Shown one piece after another: positions 37,110 through 45,790 of a stretch of 64,000 bases of DNA. Position numbers and translations under genes: made by a program. The stretch comes from Knoellia koreensis (GTDB lineage: Bacteria > Actinomycetota > Actinomycetes > Actinomycetales > Dermatophilaceae): positions 248,001 to 312,000 of the forward strand of contig NZ_JABEPQ010000004.1 of NCBI RefSeq assembly GCF_013041615.1, written 5' to 3'. The notes under the pieces are model-generated. The model ran no database searches, was not told the origin of the DNA, and saw only the letters and a program-made list of their open reading frames with translations. Within the stretch, counting starts at the first letter, position 1. The number at the start of each line of letters is the position of its first letter.

Positions 37110-38209
37110 GGATCCTCCGTGTCCATGCCGTCCCTGTCCGGGTCCCCCGGGCTCGCGTGTCCCGGAGTGCCTTCGGGGTCCGCGACGCGACCGAGGCGGG
37201 CATCGTCTTCGTGGAGACCGATGAGGGAGTCACCGGTTTCGGCGAGATCAGCCTCATCTGGTGGCGGCAGGGAAGCGGACTCTGCGCAGACGTCAACCGC
37301 CTCCTGGCGCCCCTGCTCGAAGGCCAGGACCCGGCGCGGGTCGCGGCCCTCATGCGCCGCCTGCGCGAGGCGTTGCCGTCGTCCCACGACGCGCCGGCGA
37401 TCGCGGCCGTCGAGATGGCGCTGTACGACGTGCTCGGCAGGTCGCTCGGCGTGCCGGTCCACCTGCTCCTCGGTGGCGCCGTCCGGGACTCGATCGAGCT
37501 CAGCATCTCCTTGCACATGGCCGACCCGGCCGTGATGGCCTCGGAGGCCGCCGAGTGGGCCGAACGCGGCTTCCGGACCATGAAGGTCAAGATGGGACGC
37601 GACTGGGCAACCGACCTCAAGGCGCTCGCTGCGGTCCGCGACGGGGCCGGGGACGAGGTGACCCTTCGGATCGACGTCAACGAGGGATGGACCTCCGTCC
37701 CGCTGGCGGTGCGGCGCCTGCGGGAGGTGGCGGACATCGGCGTCGACCTCGTCGAACAGCCGCTGCCGGCCAACGACCTCGAAGGACTCGCGGAGCTGCG
37801 CTCGAGGTCGGACGTCCCCGTGGCCGTCGACGAGTCCGTTTGGGGCCCGGAGGACGCCCTGCGCGTGGTGAAGGCCCGCGCCGCCGACACGATCAACCTC
37901 TATGTGAGCGAGGCCGGCGGTCTGCAGCGGGCACGCCAGGTCGCGGAGCTCGCCGAGACCGCGGGTCTGACGTACTGGATCGGCAGCATGCCGGAGCTCG
38001 GCCTCGGCACCGCGGCCATCGCCCACCTCGCTGCCGCCCTGCCCGGCCTCTCCCTCGCCAGCGACGCCTGCGGCTTCATCTACCACGCCGCCGACGTCCT
38101 GACCGAGCCCCTGGCGGTGGCAGACGGACGAATCCGCGTCCCCACCGGCCCCGGCCTCGGTGTCGAGCTCGATCGGGCGGCCGTCGAACACTTCCGAATC
38201 AAGGAGTGA
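37106..38209 (+). CDS. Mandelate racemase/muconate lactonizing enzyme (enolase superfamily) protein
   Basis: A 367-residue two-domain protein. Metal ligands appear in RIDVNEGW, LVEQPL and VAVDES, and the strand-2 base motif KxK is in MKVKMG near residue 163. The strand-6 lysine expected before AGG is not obvious: the segment reads INLYVSEAGG. Members racemise, dehydrate or cycloisomerise carboxylates, including N-acyl-amino acids and sugar acids. The start overlaps the previous gene by 4 bp. Confidence 0.9.
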   Translation: MRILRVHAVPVRVPRARVSRSAFGVRDATEAGIVFVETDEGVTGFGEISLIWWRQGSGLCADVNRLLAPLLEGQDPARVAALMRRLREALPSSHDAPAIAAVEMALYDVLGRSLGVPVHLLLGGAVRDSIELSISLHMADPAVMASEAAEWAERGFRTMKVKMGRDWATDLKALAAVRDGAGDEVTLRIDVNEGWTSVPLAVRRLREVADIGVDLVEQPLPANDLEGLAELRSRSDVPVAVDESVWGPEDALRVVKARAADTINLYVSEAGGLQRARQVAELAETAGLTYWIGSMPELGLGTAAIAHLAAALPGLSLASDACGFIYHAADVLTEPLAVADGRIRVPTGPGLGVELDRAAVEHFRIKE

Positions 38210-38211
38210 CC

Positions 38212-38976
38212 GTGCAGATCAGAGAAAACAGCCTGGCCGGCTGGACCCGCGAGGACGGGGCCCAGCGGGCCGCCCAGACCATCGCCGTACTCCCCGTGGG
38301 AGCTCTCGAGCAGCACGGTCCCCACCTACCCCTGGCGACGGACGCACTCCTCGCCGAGCACATTGCGTACGCGGCGACGGCCGAGCTCCCGGGCTTCGTC
38401 GTGGCCCCCACGGTGTCCTATGGCTGCAGCCACCACCACCTCCCCTACGGGGCCACGGCCTCGCTCCAGACATCCTCCCTGCTCGCTGCCCTGGTCGACC
38501 TCACAGAGACCCTCCTCGCCAGCGCCTTCGCCGGAGTCTTCATCCTCAACGGCCACGGCGGCAACGCCGAGGTCGTGCAACTGACTGCGCGCGACGTGTC
38601 CCTCACCAGACAGGCCTTTGTGGCTGGAGGGTCCTACTTCCAGATCGCTGCGAAGGACCTGCGCAAGGTCGGGGCACTCGACGTCGGCGAGATGCCCGGT
38701 CACGCCGGGGCGTTCGAGACCTCCCTCATGCTGGCCGCATTCCCCGAACTCGTGAGACCGCTGTCCGGGGAACCGGCCTCCCCACCCCCCGGAGGGTGGC
38801 CCACCGGCCGCTCGTACCGGCTCGGCAGCCCGGGCCCGTTCCGCCCGCCGCGCGGGTACAGCGACAGTCCCCAAGGAGCCTCAGCAGAAGCGGGCCAGGC
38901 CTTCCTGGAGGTCTGCATCGAAGCCGTCCGCGAGGCGCTGCTCGACTTCGGAACGGTCGCCCGTGACCGCGATTGA
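38212..38976 (+). CDS. Creatininase-family amidohydrolase
   Basis: 254 residues. LEQHGPHLPLATD (residues 32-44) carries the metal-binding Glu, His and Asp. NGHGGN near 113 and GHAGAFETS near 163 complete the creatininase pattern. The family opens cyclic amides or removes formyl groups (creatininase, formamide hydrolases, MftE). The GTG at 38212 has AAGGAG five bases upstream, overlapping the end of the previous gene. It closes the rightward enzyme set. Confidence 0.92.
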   Translation: MQIRENSLAGWTREDGAQRAAQTIAVLPVGALEQHGPHLPLATDALLAEHIAYAATAELPGFVVAPTVSYGCSHHHLPYGATASLQTSSLLAALVDLTETLLASAFAGVFILNGHGGNAEVVQLTARDVSLTRQAFVAGGSYFQIAAKDLRKVGALDVGEMPGHAGAFETSLMLAAFPELVRPLSGEPASPPPGGWPTGRSYRLGSPGPFRPPRGYSDSPQGASAEAGQAFLEVCIEAVREALLDFGTVARDRD

Positions 38977-39073
38977 GTTGGCGCTCGAGGATGGCCGAGT
39001 CGGCTGGCGACCGAGGCCGGTGAGGCCTTCGGATGGAGGAGGCGGAGCCACTGCGTTGGGGTACATTTCAGCG

Positions 39074-39781
39074 GTGACACCACAGGGACTCGCGCCGATC
39101 GGCGACAAGCCGGACAGCCTCACCGACATCGTCTTCCAGGCCATCCGCGACGCAGTCGTCACGAAGGCGCTGCCCCCGGGCGGGGCCGTCAGTGAGGCCA
39201 AGCTCGCCGCCCAGCTCAATGTCAGCAAGACACCCGTCCGCGAGGCCCTGCTCCGCCTCCGCCACGTCGGTCTTGTCGAGCGCGACGGCCGCGGCCTGCG
39301 CGTCGCACGGCTCTCACCCGACGCCATCCGGAACGCCTACGAGCTGCGCAGCAGCCTGGAGCAGGCCAGCGCGCGGTACGCGACCATCCGAGCGACCAAG
39401 GCGGAGCGCGCCAAGATCCTCGAGCTCGCGCAGGCCTCGCTCTCCGCAGCCGACCAAGGCGACGGGCACGGTTTCCGGACCCGCGACGACGAGTTCCATC
39501 GCGCGGTCGCCACGGCCTGCGGCAACGCGCTCCTGCGCGAGTCTGTCGAGGACGCCCTCATGCTGACAGCGGCCCTGAGGGCCCGCGACGTTCCCCCGAG
39601 TGGCGACTCGATCGAGTGCGCCTGGGAGCACGTCCGAATCGCGGAGGCGCTGCGGGATGGCGACGCCGCCCTGGCCGCTCGCGGCATGGCCGAGCACGTC
39701 GAGCACGTGCTGCAGATTGTGCTGAGGCAGCTGAACTCGGCGACCACTGCGGCGGAACAAATGACCCCCCAGCCCAGCTGA
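39074..39781 (+). CDS. GntR-family (FadR/FCD) transcriptional regulator #2
   Basis: About 235 residues. The winged helix contains the same VSKTPVREALLRLRHVGLV segment as the regulator at 33801, and the FCD domain is also alike (FRTRDDEFHRAVATACGNALL), so the two are paralogues. The GTG at 39074 begins the homologous part; an upstream GTG at 38963 would add 37 unsupported residues. It may tune the same operators as regulator #1. Confidence 0.9.
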   Translation: MTPQGLAPIGDKPDSLTDIVFQAIRDAVVTKALPPGGAVSEAKLAAQLNVSKTPVREALLRLRHVGLVERDGRGLRVARLSPDAIRNAYELRSSLEQASARYATIRATKAERAKILELAQASLSAADQGDGHGFRTRDDEFHRAVATACGNALLRESVEDALMLTAALRARDVPPSGDSIECAWEHVRIAEALRDGDAALAARGMAEHVEHVLQIVLRQLNSATTAAEQMTPQPS

Positions 39782-39824
39782 CCGTCCCCGCTTCCAGCCA
39801 TACGATCGCCAAGCGACCTAGCAG

Positions 39825-41660
39825 ATGCAGGTGGACGCGGCCGTGGACGAAGCACTCGCCGGAAGAACGCGACCGCGTCGGGAGGGATGGGGGACCCGGC
39901 TCGCGGTGAGCGCGAGTGCGGCGCTCGCGGCATACGTCATCGCGGTGAATCTCTTCGTCGCCTCCCGCGGGCTCGACCGCACGGACGAGGGGATGTACCT
40001 CAACGCCATCCGCCACCCCGGGGACGACGTGGCCACCGTGCTGCTGTTCGGCTACGTCTATCACCCTGCGTATGCCGCGCTCGGCGGGGACATTGTCCGG
40101 CTGCGCTGGTTCGGCATGCTCCTGACCGTCGTCGTGGGCGCGGTCTCGGCGTGGGCGCTGCTCGGCCTACCGCGGCTCGTCGGGCGCCTGATGTCGCGCG
40201 GGGCGCGGGTCGTGCTGGCAGGGGTGATCGGCGCGACGGGCCTGTTCGTCTACCTGTCGATGCCGCTCAGCCCGGGCTACAACTCGCTCGCGCTCCAAGC
40301 TCTCCTCGTCGTGGCGACCGGGCTGGGTCTGGCGATGTTCGGCGGCGGCTGGCGCGCTGGGGTCGGGTGGGGGCTCATCGGTGTTGGCGGCTGGCTGGTC
40401 TTCCTGGCCAAGCCGACCTCGGCGGCCGCCGTCGCCGGGCTGCTCGTCGTCGTGGCGCTCGTGAACGTCGGGCGGTGGCTTCACGGACTGCCCTGGGCGG
40501 TGCTCGGGCTGGGTCTGGCCGCAGCGCCCCTGCTGCTGACGACGTCGGTCGGCAGTCTCTACGAGCGGATCGTGGCCGGCGCGGAGGTCTCGCGCGCGAA
40601 CGGGAGCCACGACGAGCTGATCCGGTGGGACGCCTTCCTCGACGACCGCGCGTTCGCCTTCCCGGCGGTGGCGGTCGTCGGGCTCGTCGCTCTCGGCATC
40701 TCGTTCGCGCACCTGCGGCTGCCGGCGTGGCTGGCCTGGCCGCCTCTTCTGCTGGCTGTCGCGGTCGCGGGCTTCGCGAGCTGGTGGTGGATCCGCACCG
40801 ACCAGACGCCGCTGGTCATCGCGCACGCCCCCACGATGTCGCTGGCCCTGCTCGCCCTGCCCGTCCTGGCTGTCCTCCCCAGGTGGGCGGCGCCCGTCAG
40901 GGGTGTCGCCGGTGGGCGTTCGCGGGAGCGCGTCGCCGTCGGCTCGTTCGTCGTCTTCCTCGTGCTCCTGCCGCTGACCGCCGCGTTCGGGTCGAACAAC
41001 AACCTGTGGGTTGCCCAGGGGCGCATGACGGTCTTCTGGGTCCTCGCGACAACGCTGCTGTTGGTCCGTCGCTCGACCCTGCTCGGCACGATCCCCGCGC
41101 TGGCCACCCAACTGCTGCTCGCGGCATACATGGTCGGGGCCGTGCTCAGCCCCTATCGCTACCCGTCGGCGCTGGCGGCCGAGACCCCGGCGCAGCTGAC
41201 GGCGTCTGGCGCGACCGGTCGATTGACGGCCGAAGACACTCGACACCTGGGCGAGCTGCTCGCGCTCGGGTCACGCCTGGGGATCGACGACGACACGTGG
41301 ATCCTCGACCTGACCGGGGAGAACCCCGGACTCATCCACTCCCTTGGCGCTCGCGCAGTGGGGCAGGCGTGGATCCTCGGCGGTTACCCGCGCAGCGCGG
41401 CCGGTGCCGAGCTCGTGCTGCGGCTCGACGCGTGCCGGCTGCGGACCGCCCTGGTGATGGACGCGCCCGAGGGGCCTCGGCGGCTCGACCCGTCGGTGCT
41501 CGAGGCGGTCGGGCTCTCGCTCGAGCGGGACTACGAGGAGGTCGGGACGTTCCAGTGGATGCGCTGGGAAGGCTCGACGCAGTCGGCGCGCTTCATCCCG
41601 GGAAGGATCCTGCAACCCAAGGAGGAGCTGCGGGTGGTCGGGTGTTCGGAGCAGCACTAG
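39825..41660 (+). CDS. Polytopic membrane protein, GT-C glycosyltransferase-like
   Basis: A 611-residue protein with about ten to eleven hydrophobic segments (roughly residues 26-450) and a soluble C-terminal part. An acidic pair follows the first TM (GLDRTDEGMY near residue 50), as in GT-C enzymes that use lipid-phosphate sugars. I do not recognise a precise family. It carries three CGGCATAC octamers, more than any other gene in the window, so it looks like resident DNA. The start at 39825 lacks a clear ribosome-binding site. Confidence 0.78.
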   Translation: MQVDAAVDEALAGRTRPRREGWGTRLAVSASAALAAYVIAVNLFVASRGLDRTDEGMYLNAIRHPGDDVATVLLFGYVYHPAYAALGGDIVRLRWFGMLLTVVVGAVSAWALLGLPRLVGRLMSRGARVVLAGVIGATGLFVYLSMPLSPGYNSLALQALLVVATGLGLAMFGGGWRAGVGWGLIGVGGWLVFLAKPTSAAAVAGLLVVVALVNVGRWLHGLPWAVLGLGLAAAPLLLTTSVGSLYERIVAGAEVSRANGSHDELIRWDAFLDDRAFAFPAVAVVGLVALGISFAHLRLPAWLAWPPLLLAVAVAGFASWWWIRTDQTPLVIAHAPTMSLALLALPVLAVLPRWAAPVRGVAGGRSRERVAVGSFVVFLVLLPLTAAFGSNNNLWVAQGRMTVFWVLATTLLLVRRSTLLGTIPALATQLLLAAYMVGAVLSPYRYPSALAAETPAQLTASGATGRLTAEDTRHLGELLALGSRLGIDDDTWILDLTGENPGLIHSLGARAVGQAWILGGYPRSAAGAELVLRLDACRLRTALVMDAPEGPRRLDPSVLEAVGLSLERDYEEVGTFQWMRWEGSTQSARFIPGRILQPKEELRVVGCSEQH

Positions 41661-41814
41661 CCACGACGACGAGGTCGCGGACTACTCAGACGTCGCCTGG
41701 CACCGCGCCCTACATGCCGCTGTTCGCGCCGCACAGGTCTCAGGTGGAAGCCGATGGTATAGGCCGATCAACTCTCGGTGGGTTTGGGCCAGTCCTCAAT
41801 CGAGCTCGCGGAGG

Positions 41815-42072
41815 CGCGCCCGGGTCGTTCGTAACGATCCACCGCTTGGCGACGCGCTCGTCGGGCAACACGTCGGCCAGATTCTCCAACTCGACCGGGT
41901 CGTGGACCCCCTGCTTCCGCTCCGCGGTGAGCGACAGCAGCGCCCAGAAGCGGCAGTCGGTCCGGGCCCGCTCCTGGTCCCGGTCGTACTAGAGCTTGAT
42001 CTCGATCATCCGGTCGATGTCCTCGCGCGTCCGGCCGGACCTCGCCAGGCCTTCGTCGACGGCGGGAAGGAG
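41815..42072 (-). pseudogene. Remnant of an F420-dependent LLM-class oxidoreductase
   Basis: On the minus strand one frame reads VDEGLARSGRTREDIDRMIE, then IKL, a TAG stop, then YDRDQERARTDCRFWALLSL and further HDPVELENLADVLPDERVAK. This is the middle of an FGD-like luciferase-family enzyme, in which IKLSYD is expected where the stop occurs. The N-terminus, C-terminus and any start are missing, so the gene is dead. It implies the lineage uses or used coenzyme F420. No other gene is visible in 41661-42116. Confidence 0.75.
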
Positions 42073-42116
42073 CTAGTCCTCACAGAGCTCGCGGCCCTCG
42101 CCGAAAGTGCTGATAC

Positions 42117-43637
42117 CTAGCCACTCCAAGGCGATGCCCACGGCTCGGTGGCCGTCCAGATGCTCTTCACCTTCATGAGCTGCGTGATGGCTTCGAGTCC
42201 CATCTCGAGTCCCACGCCGCTCTGCTTGTAGCCGCCGTAGGGTGAGCCGGCGTTCAAGACGTTGACTGCGTTCACCCAGACCAGGCCTGCCTGCAGGCGC
42301 TGGGAGAGGCGAGTGGCGCGGGTCAGGCTGTCGGTCCAGACGCTGGCGGAGAGGCCGTAGGCGGAGTCGTTGGCTGCGGTGAGTGCTTCGTCTTCGGTGT
42401 CGAAGGCGAACAGGGACAGGACCGGCCCGAAGATCTCTTCGCGCGCGAGGGCGTCGTTGGGGTCCAGGTGTGCGAATACGGTGGGCGTGAGGAAGTACCC
42501 GCCGAGTTGGTGGCCGTTGTTGGCCTCGGTGGTGAGCGTGATCTGTTCGGCACCGTGGTCGGCGCCCAGGTCGAGGTACCTCTGGACACGGGCTCGTTGC
42601 TGGTCGGAGATGAGCGGGCCCAGGTGGGTGGTTGGGTCGAGGGGGTCGCCGACGCGCAGGCGTGTCACTTCTTCTTGAAGGGCCTCGATGAAGGCGTCGA
42701 GGGCAGGTCGTTGGATGTAGAGACGTGTGCCGGCGGTACACGTCTGACCTTGGTTGTTGAAGCCGCTGAAGGCGACGGCACGGGCGGCCCGTGCGACATC
42801 GGCGTCTGCGAACACGATGACTGGGCTCTTCCCGCCGAGCTCGAGGCTGACGGACTTGAGCATGGCTCCCGCGGTGCCAGCGATGGCGCGTCCGACGGTG
42901 GTCGATCCGGTGAAGACGATCTTCTCTATGTCGGGGTGGCGCACGATGTGGTCTCCGGTGATCTCGCCGGGGCCGTTAAGCACGTTGAGCAGGCCTGGGG
43001 GTAGACCTGTTTCGGCGGAGATCGAGGCGAGCAGCAGCGCGGAGACGGGTGACTCCTCCGCGGGCTTGAGCACGACGCCGTTGCCGGTCCCGATTGCGGG
43101 GGCGATCTTGGTGACGGCGTTGGTCAGGGGGTAGTTCCAGGGGGTGATGGCGCCGACGACGCCGTAGGGCTCGTACCGGGTGACGTTGGTGTACCCGGGC
43201 TGGACGGGGATGTTCGCGCCGCGGAGACGGTCGGTGACACCCGCCCAGTACTCGAGGAGGCGGGCGGCCCGCTCGACGTCACGGGTTCGGGTGTCTCGGA
43301 TCGGGCGGCCCGCATCGAGGGTGTCAGCGAGGCCAAGGTCGGGGCCGTGGCGTCTGATGGCGTCGGCGAATGCTCGCATGATTCGCGCGCGGTCCTGCCC
43401 GTCCATGGCCCACCAACTGGTGGAGGCGCCGGCGGCCGCTTCTGCTGCTTGGTCGACGTCTGCTTCGTCCGCGACGGTCAGCTCCATGAGGACCTGCCCG
43501 GTGGTGGGGTCGATGGATTCGAAGGTGTCGCCGGTCTTCGTGGACCACTGGCCTGCGACCCAGTTGGGGACGGGGCCTTGCCCGGGGAAGAGGGAGCGCA
43601 GGTGTCGGGCGGCCTCGGGGTGCGATGCGTGGGTCAC
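42117..43637 (-). CDS. NAD(P)-dependent aldehyde dehydrogenase
   Basis: 506 residues. TPWNYPLTNAVTKIAPAI, LELGGKSP (catalytic Glu near 265) and NQGQTCTAGTRL (catalytic Cys near 297) are intact. The subgroup resembles betaine-aldehyde or gamma-aminobutyraldehyde type enzymes. The GTG at 43635-43637 has GGAGCAG upstream. It is the last gene of the operon starting at 49677 and would oxidise the aldehyde produced by the iron-type alcohol dehydrogenase. Confidence 0.94.
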   Translation of the reverse strand: MTHASHPEAARHLRSLFPGQGPVPNWVAGQWSTKTGDTFESIDPTTGQVLMELTVADEADVDQAAEAAAGASTSWWAMDGQDRARIMRAFADAIRRHGPDLGLADTLDAGRPIRDTRTRDVERAARLLEYWAGVTDRLRGANIPVQPGYTNVTRYEPYGVVGAITPWNYPLTNAVTKIAPAIGTGNGVVLKPAEESPVSALLLASISAETGLPPGLLNVLNGPGEITGDHIVRHPDIEKIVFTGSTTVGRAIAGTAGAMLKSVSLELGGKSPVIVFADADVARAARAVAFSGFNNQGQTCTAGTRLYIQRPALDAFIEALQEEVTRLRVGDPLDPTTHLGPLISDQQRARVQRYLDLGADHGAEQITLTTEANNGHQLGGYFLTPTVFAHLDPNDALAREEIFGPVLSLFAFDTEDEALTAANDSAYGLSASVWTDSLTRATRLSQRLQAGLVWVNAVNVLNAGSPYGGYKQSGVGLEMGLEAITQLMKVKSIWTATEPWASPWSG

Positions 43638-43672
43638 GGCTGCTCCAGTGATCGGGGTCGGGTGGCGGTGGT

Positions 43673-43704
43673 GGGTGGCCGGCGGTTGGGTCCGCCGGCC
43701 ACCC
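43673..43704 (-). terminator. 13-bp perfect stem-loop after the sugar-binding-protein gene
   Basis: GGGTGGCCGGCGG (43673-43685) pairs perfectly with 43692-43704 around a 6-nt loop, 8 bp past the stop of the binding-protein gene and before the aldehyde dehydrogenase start. As in the Dpp operon, it may reduce expression downstream or stabilise the binding-protein mRNA. Confidence 0.7.
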
Positions 43705-43711
43705 GTGCGGC

Positions 43712-44767
43712 TCAGGAGCCGTTCGGCGGGTAGAGGATCGACCGGTCGAAGGTGTTGAGGGTGTCCTTGGTGATGACCTGGGGGACGAGGTAGGCCTCCT
43801 GCTCGACGTCCTTTCCGTTGAGCTTCTCGACGATGGTGTCGACGACGACGCGCCCGAGCAGGACGGAGCCACCCACGCTCGTCTCCTGGACCCAGCCCTG
43901 CTTCATCATGGACTCGAGGTCGGGGTCGAGGTCGACGGTCGCGACCTGGACGTCGCCGGCCTTCTTGCCAGCGGACTTCAGGGACTGAACGACCGCTTGG
44001 GCGACGACGCTGTTGAAGGCGTAGAAGCCCTTGACGTTCGGGTCGGCCTGCAGCACGTTCTCGGCAGCTTGAAGCGAAGCGGGCAGGTCGCTGAGGTTGT
44101 TCAGCGCCTTTGCCACCTTGACGCTGGGGCACTCGGCGAGGGCCTTCTGCACGCCGACCTGACGAAGCCGGATGAGGTCGATACCGGGAGGACCAAGCAG
44201 GAGGCCGACGCTGCCGTCCTTGACGGACGAGCACAGGTACTTCCCGGCCTGGTAGCCCGCGAGCTCGCTGTCCTCGCCGCGCTTGATGACGGCCTTGGAC
44301 TCCGGGAACACGCCGTCGCCGACAACGAGGACCCCGGCCTTCTGGGCTGCCTCGAGCGCAGGGACGGTGGCGGTGCTGCTCGTCACCGCGATGGCGATGG
44401 CGTCGAACTTCTGCTGCGTCGCGTTCTCGATCTGGGAGATCTGCTTGTCGATGTTCGCGTAGCCGCCCGCATCGAAGAACTCGACCTTGACGCCGGTCTT
44501 CGTGGCCTCGTCCTTGTAGCCGTACGCCTTCTGCTGGAAGTACGGGTCACCGGCGTTGGGGAACAGGACGGCGATGCGGTACTCGCGGTTCGCCTTCAGA
44601 CCGTCAACGGTCTTGGCGGTCGGTAGTGCGGTGGGCGTGCCGGTGACGGCGGGAACCGTCGCGTCGGCCGTGCCGGTCTTGGGGCTGGCGCAGGCGGCCA
44701 GACCGAGGCTCAGGGCGAGGACGCCCACGACTGCGGACGTGGCGCGCCCGGTCAGGACTGGGGACAT
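43712..44767 (-). CDS. Sugar ABC transporter substrate-binding lipoprotein (RbsB type)
   Basis: 351 residues. It has a signal peptide with lipobox LAAC (Cys near residue 27), a Thr/Pro-rich linker, then a periplasmic-binding-protein type 1 domain (YRIAVLFPNAGDPYFQQKAY, DAIAIAVTSS, GFYAFNSVVAQAVV). Such proteins bind pentoses, inositols, autoinducer-2 or related polyols. It follows the permease gene by about 60 bp. Confidence 0.93.
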   Translation of the reverse strand: MSPVLTGRATSAVVGVLALSLGLAACASPKTGTADATVPAVTGTPTALPTAKTVDGLKANREYRIAVLFPNAGDPYFQQKAYGYKDEATKTGVKVEFFDAGGYANIDKQISQIENATQQKFDAIAIAVTSSTATVPALEAAQKAGVLVVGDGVFPESKAVIKRGEDSELAGYQAGKYLCSSVKDGSVGLLLGPPGIDLIRLRQVGVQKALAECPSVKVAKALNNLSDLPASLQAAENVLQADPNVKGFYAFNSVVAQAVVQSLKSAGKKAGDVQVATVDLDPDLESMMKQGWVQETSVGGSVLLGRVVVDTIVEKLNGKDVEQEAYLVPQVITKDTLNTFDRSILYPPNGS

Positions 44768-44827
44768 GGGAGCTAGACCTTTCGAGTGATCCGAATTCGG
44801 GAGGCGGGGAGTGGGAGGCGATCTGGG

Positions 44828-45790
44828 TTACCGTCGGCCTCCTCCCTCGCGCAGCACCGTGAAGAGGACCGCGATGATGGTCGCCGCCCCGATGACGATG
44901 CGCTGGATGAAGGTGGACACGCCCAGCAGGTCGAGCCCGTTCTGGACGATGCCGACCAGGGCCACTCCGAAGAGCGTGCCGATCAGCCGGCCACGCCCGC
45001 CGAAGAGTGAGGTGCCGCCGATGACGACGGTGGCGACGGAGGACAGCTCGAGTCCCTGACCGAGCAGGGGCTGCCCGGAGTGGACGCGGGCCGTGAGGAT
45101 GATCCCGCCGAGGGCGGCGAACACGCCGCTGAGCATGTAGACGAGGACCTTGGTTCGCGCGACCGCAATCCCAGCGAGGGTGGCCGCCTGTTCGTTCCCG
45201 CCGATGGCGTAGACGTGGGTGCCGAACCGTGTCCGGTAGAGCAGGAGCCAGACGACGACGAACGCGATGGCGGCCACGATGACGGGGATGGGGACGGGCC
45301 CGACGTAGCCGGTGCCCAGTTCGAAGAAGCTGGACTCCGGCAGCTGGAAGATCGGGTCGCCGTTGGTGATCGTCAGTGCGAGACCGCTGACGATGGACAG
45401 CATGCCCAGAGTGACGATGAAGGGTGTGATCCGGGTCAGTCCGATGATCAGACCGTTGACCAGGCCCACCAGTGCGCCCGCTCCGAGGGCCAGCGCTGCA
45501 CCCAGCCAGACATTGCCCTGTTGCAGGCCTGTGGCCATGAAGACGCTCGACAGCGCGATGACCGAGCCGACCGACAGGTCGATGCCGGCCGAGAGGATGA
45601 CGACCGTCTGCGCGATCCCTATGAGAGCAAGGACCGCGCCCTGCCTGGCGACGTTCGACATGTTGCTCACCTCTGCGAAGTGAGGGGCGCGCAACGCGAA
45701 GAACACGACGAGCAGAATGAGGACTGCGGGCAGTCCGACGACCTCCCAGTCGACGCTGCGGAACCCCTTTGTCGTGGTGGCTGTGCTCAT
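44828..45790 (-). CDS. Sugar ABC transporter permease (RbsC type)
   Basis: A 320-residue membrane protein with eight to ten TMs. VVILSAGIDLSVGSVIALSS and YAIGGNEQAATLAGIAV are hallmark RbsC segments, and VIGGTSLFGGRGRLIGT lies near the C-terminus. The ATG at 45788-45790 overlaps the ATPase stop by 4 bp. Confidence 0.94.
   Translation of the reverse strand: MSTATTTKGFRSVDWEVVGLPAVLILLVVFFALRAPHFAEVSNMSNVARQGAVLALIGIAQTVVILSAGIDLSVGSVIALSSVFMATGLQQGNVWLGAALALGAGALVGLVNGLIIGLTRITPFIVTLGMLSIVSGLALTITNGDPIFQLPESSFFELGTGYVGPVPIPVIVAAIAFVVVWLLLYRTRFGTHVYAIGGNEQAATLAGIAVARTKVLVYMLSGVFAALGGIILTARVHSGQPLLGQGLELSSVATVVIGGTSLFGGRGRLIGTLFGVALVGIVQNGLDLLGVSTFIQRIVIGAATIIAVLFTVLREGGGRR

Noticed and set aside
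37261-38211. Upstream extension of the creatininase-family gene by about 317 codons
   Set aside because: The extension overlaps the enolase-superfamily gene in another frame and is Arg/Gly-rich. The GTG at 38212 with AAGGAG is the proper start.
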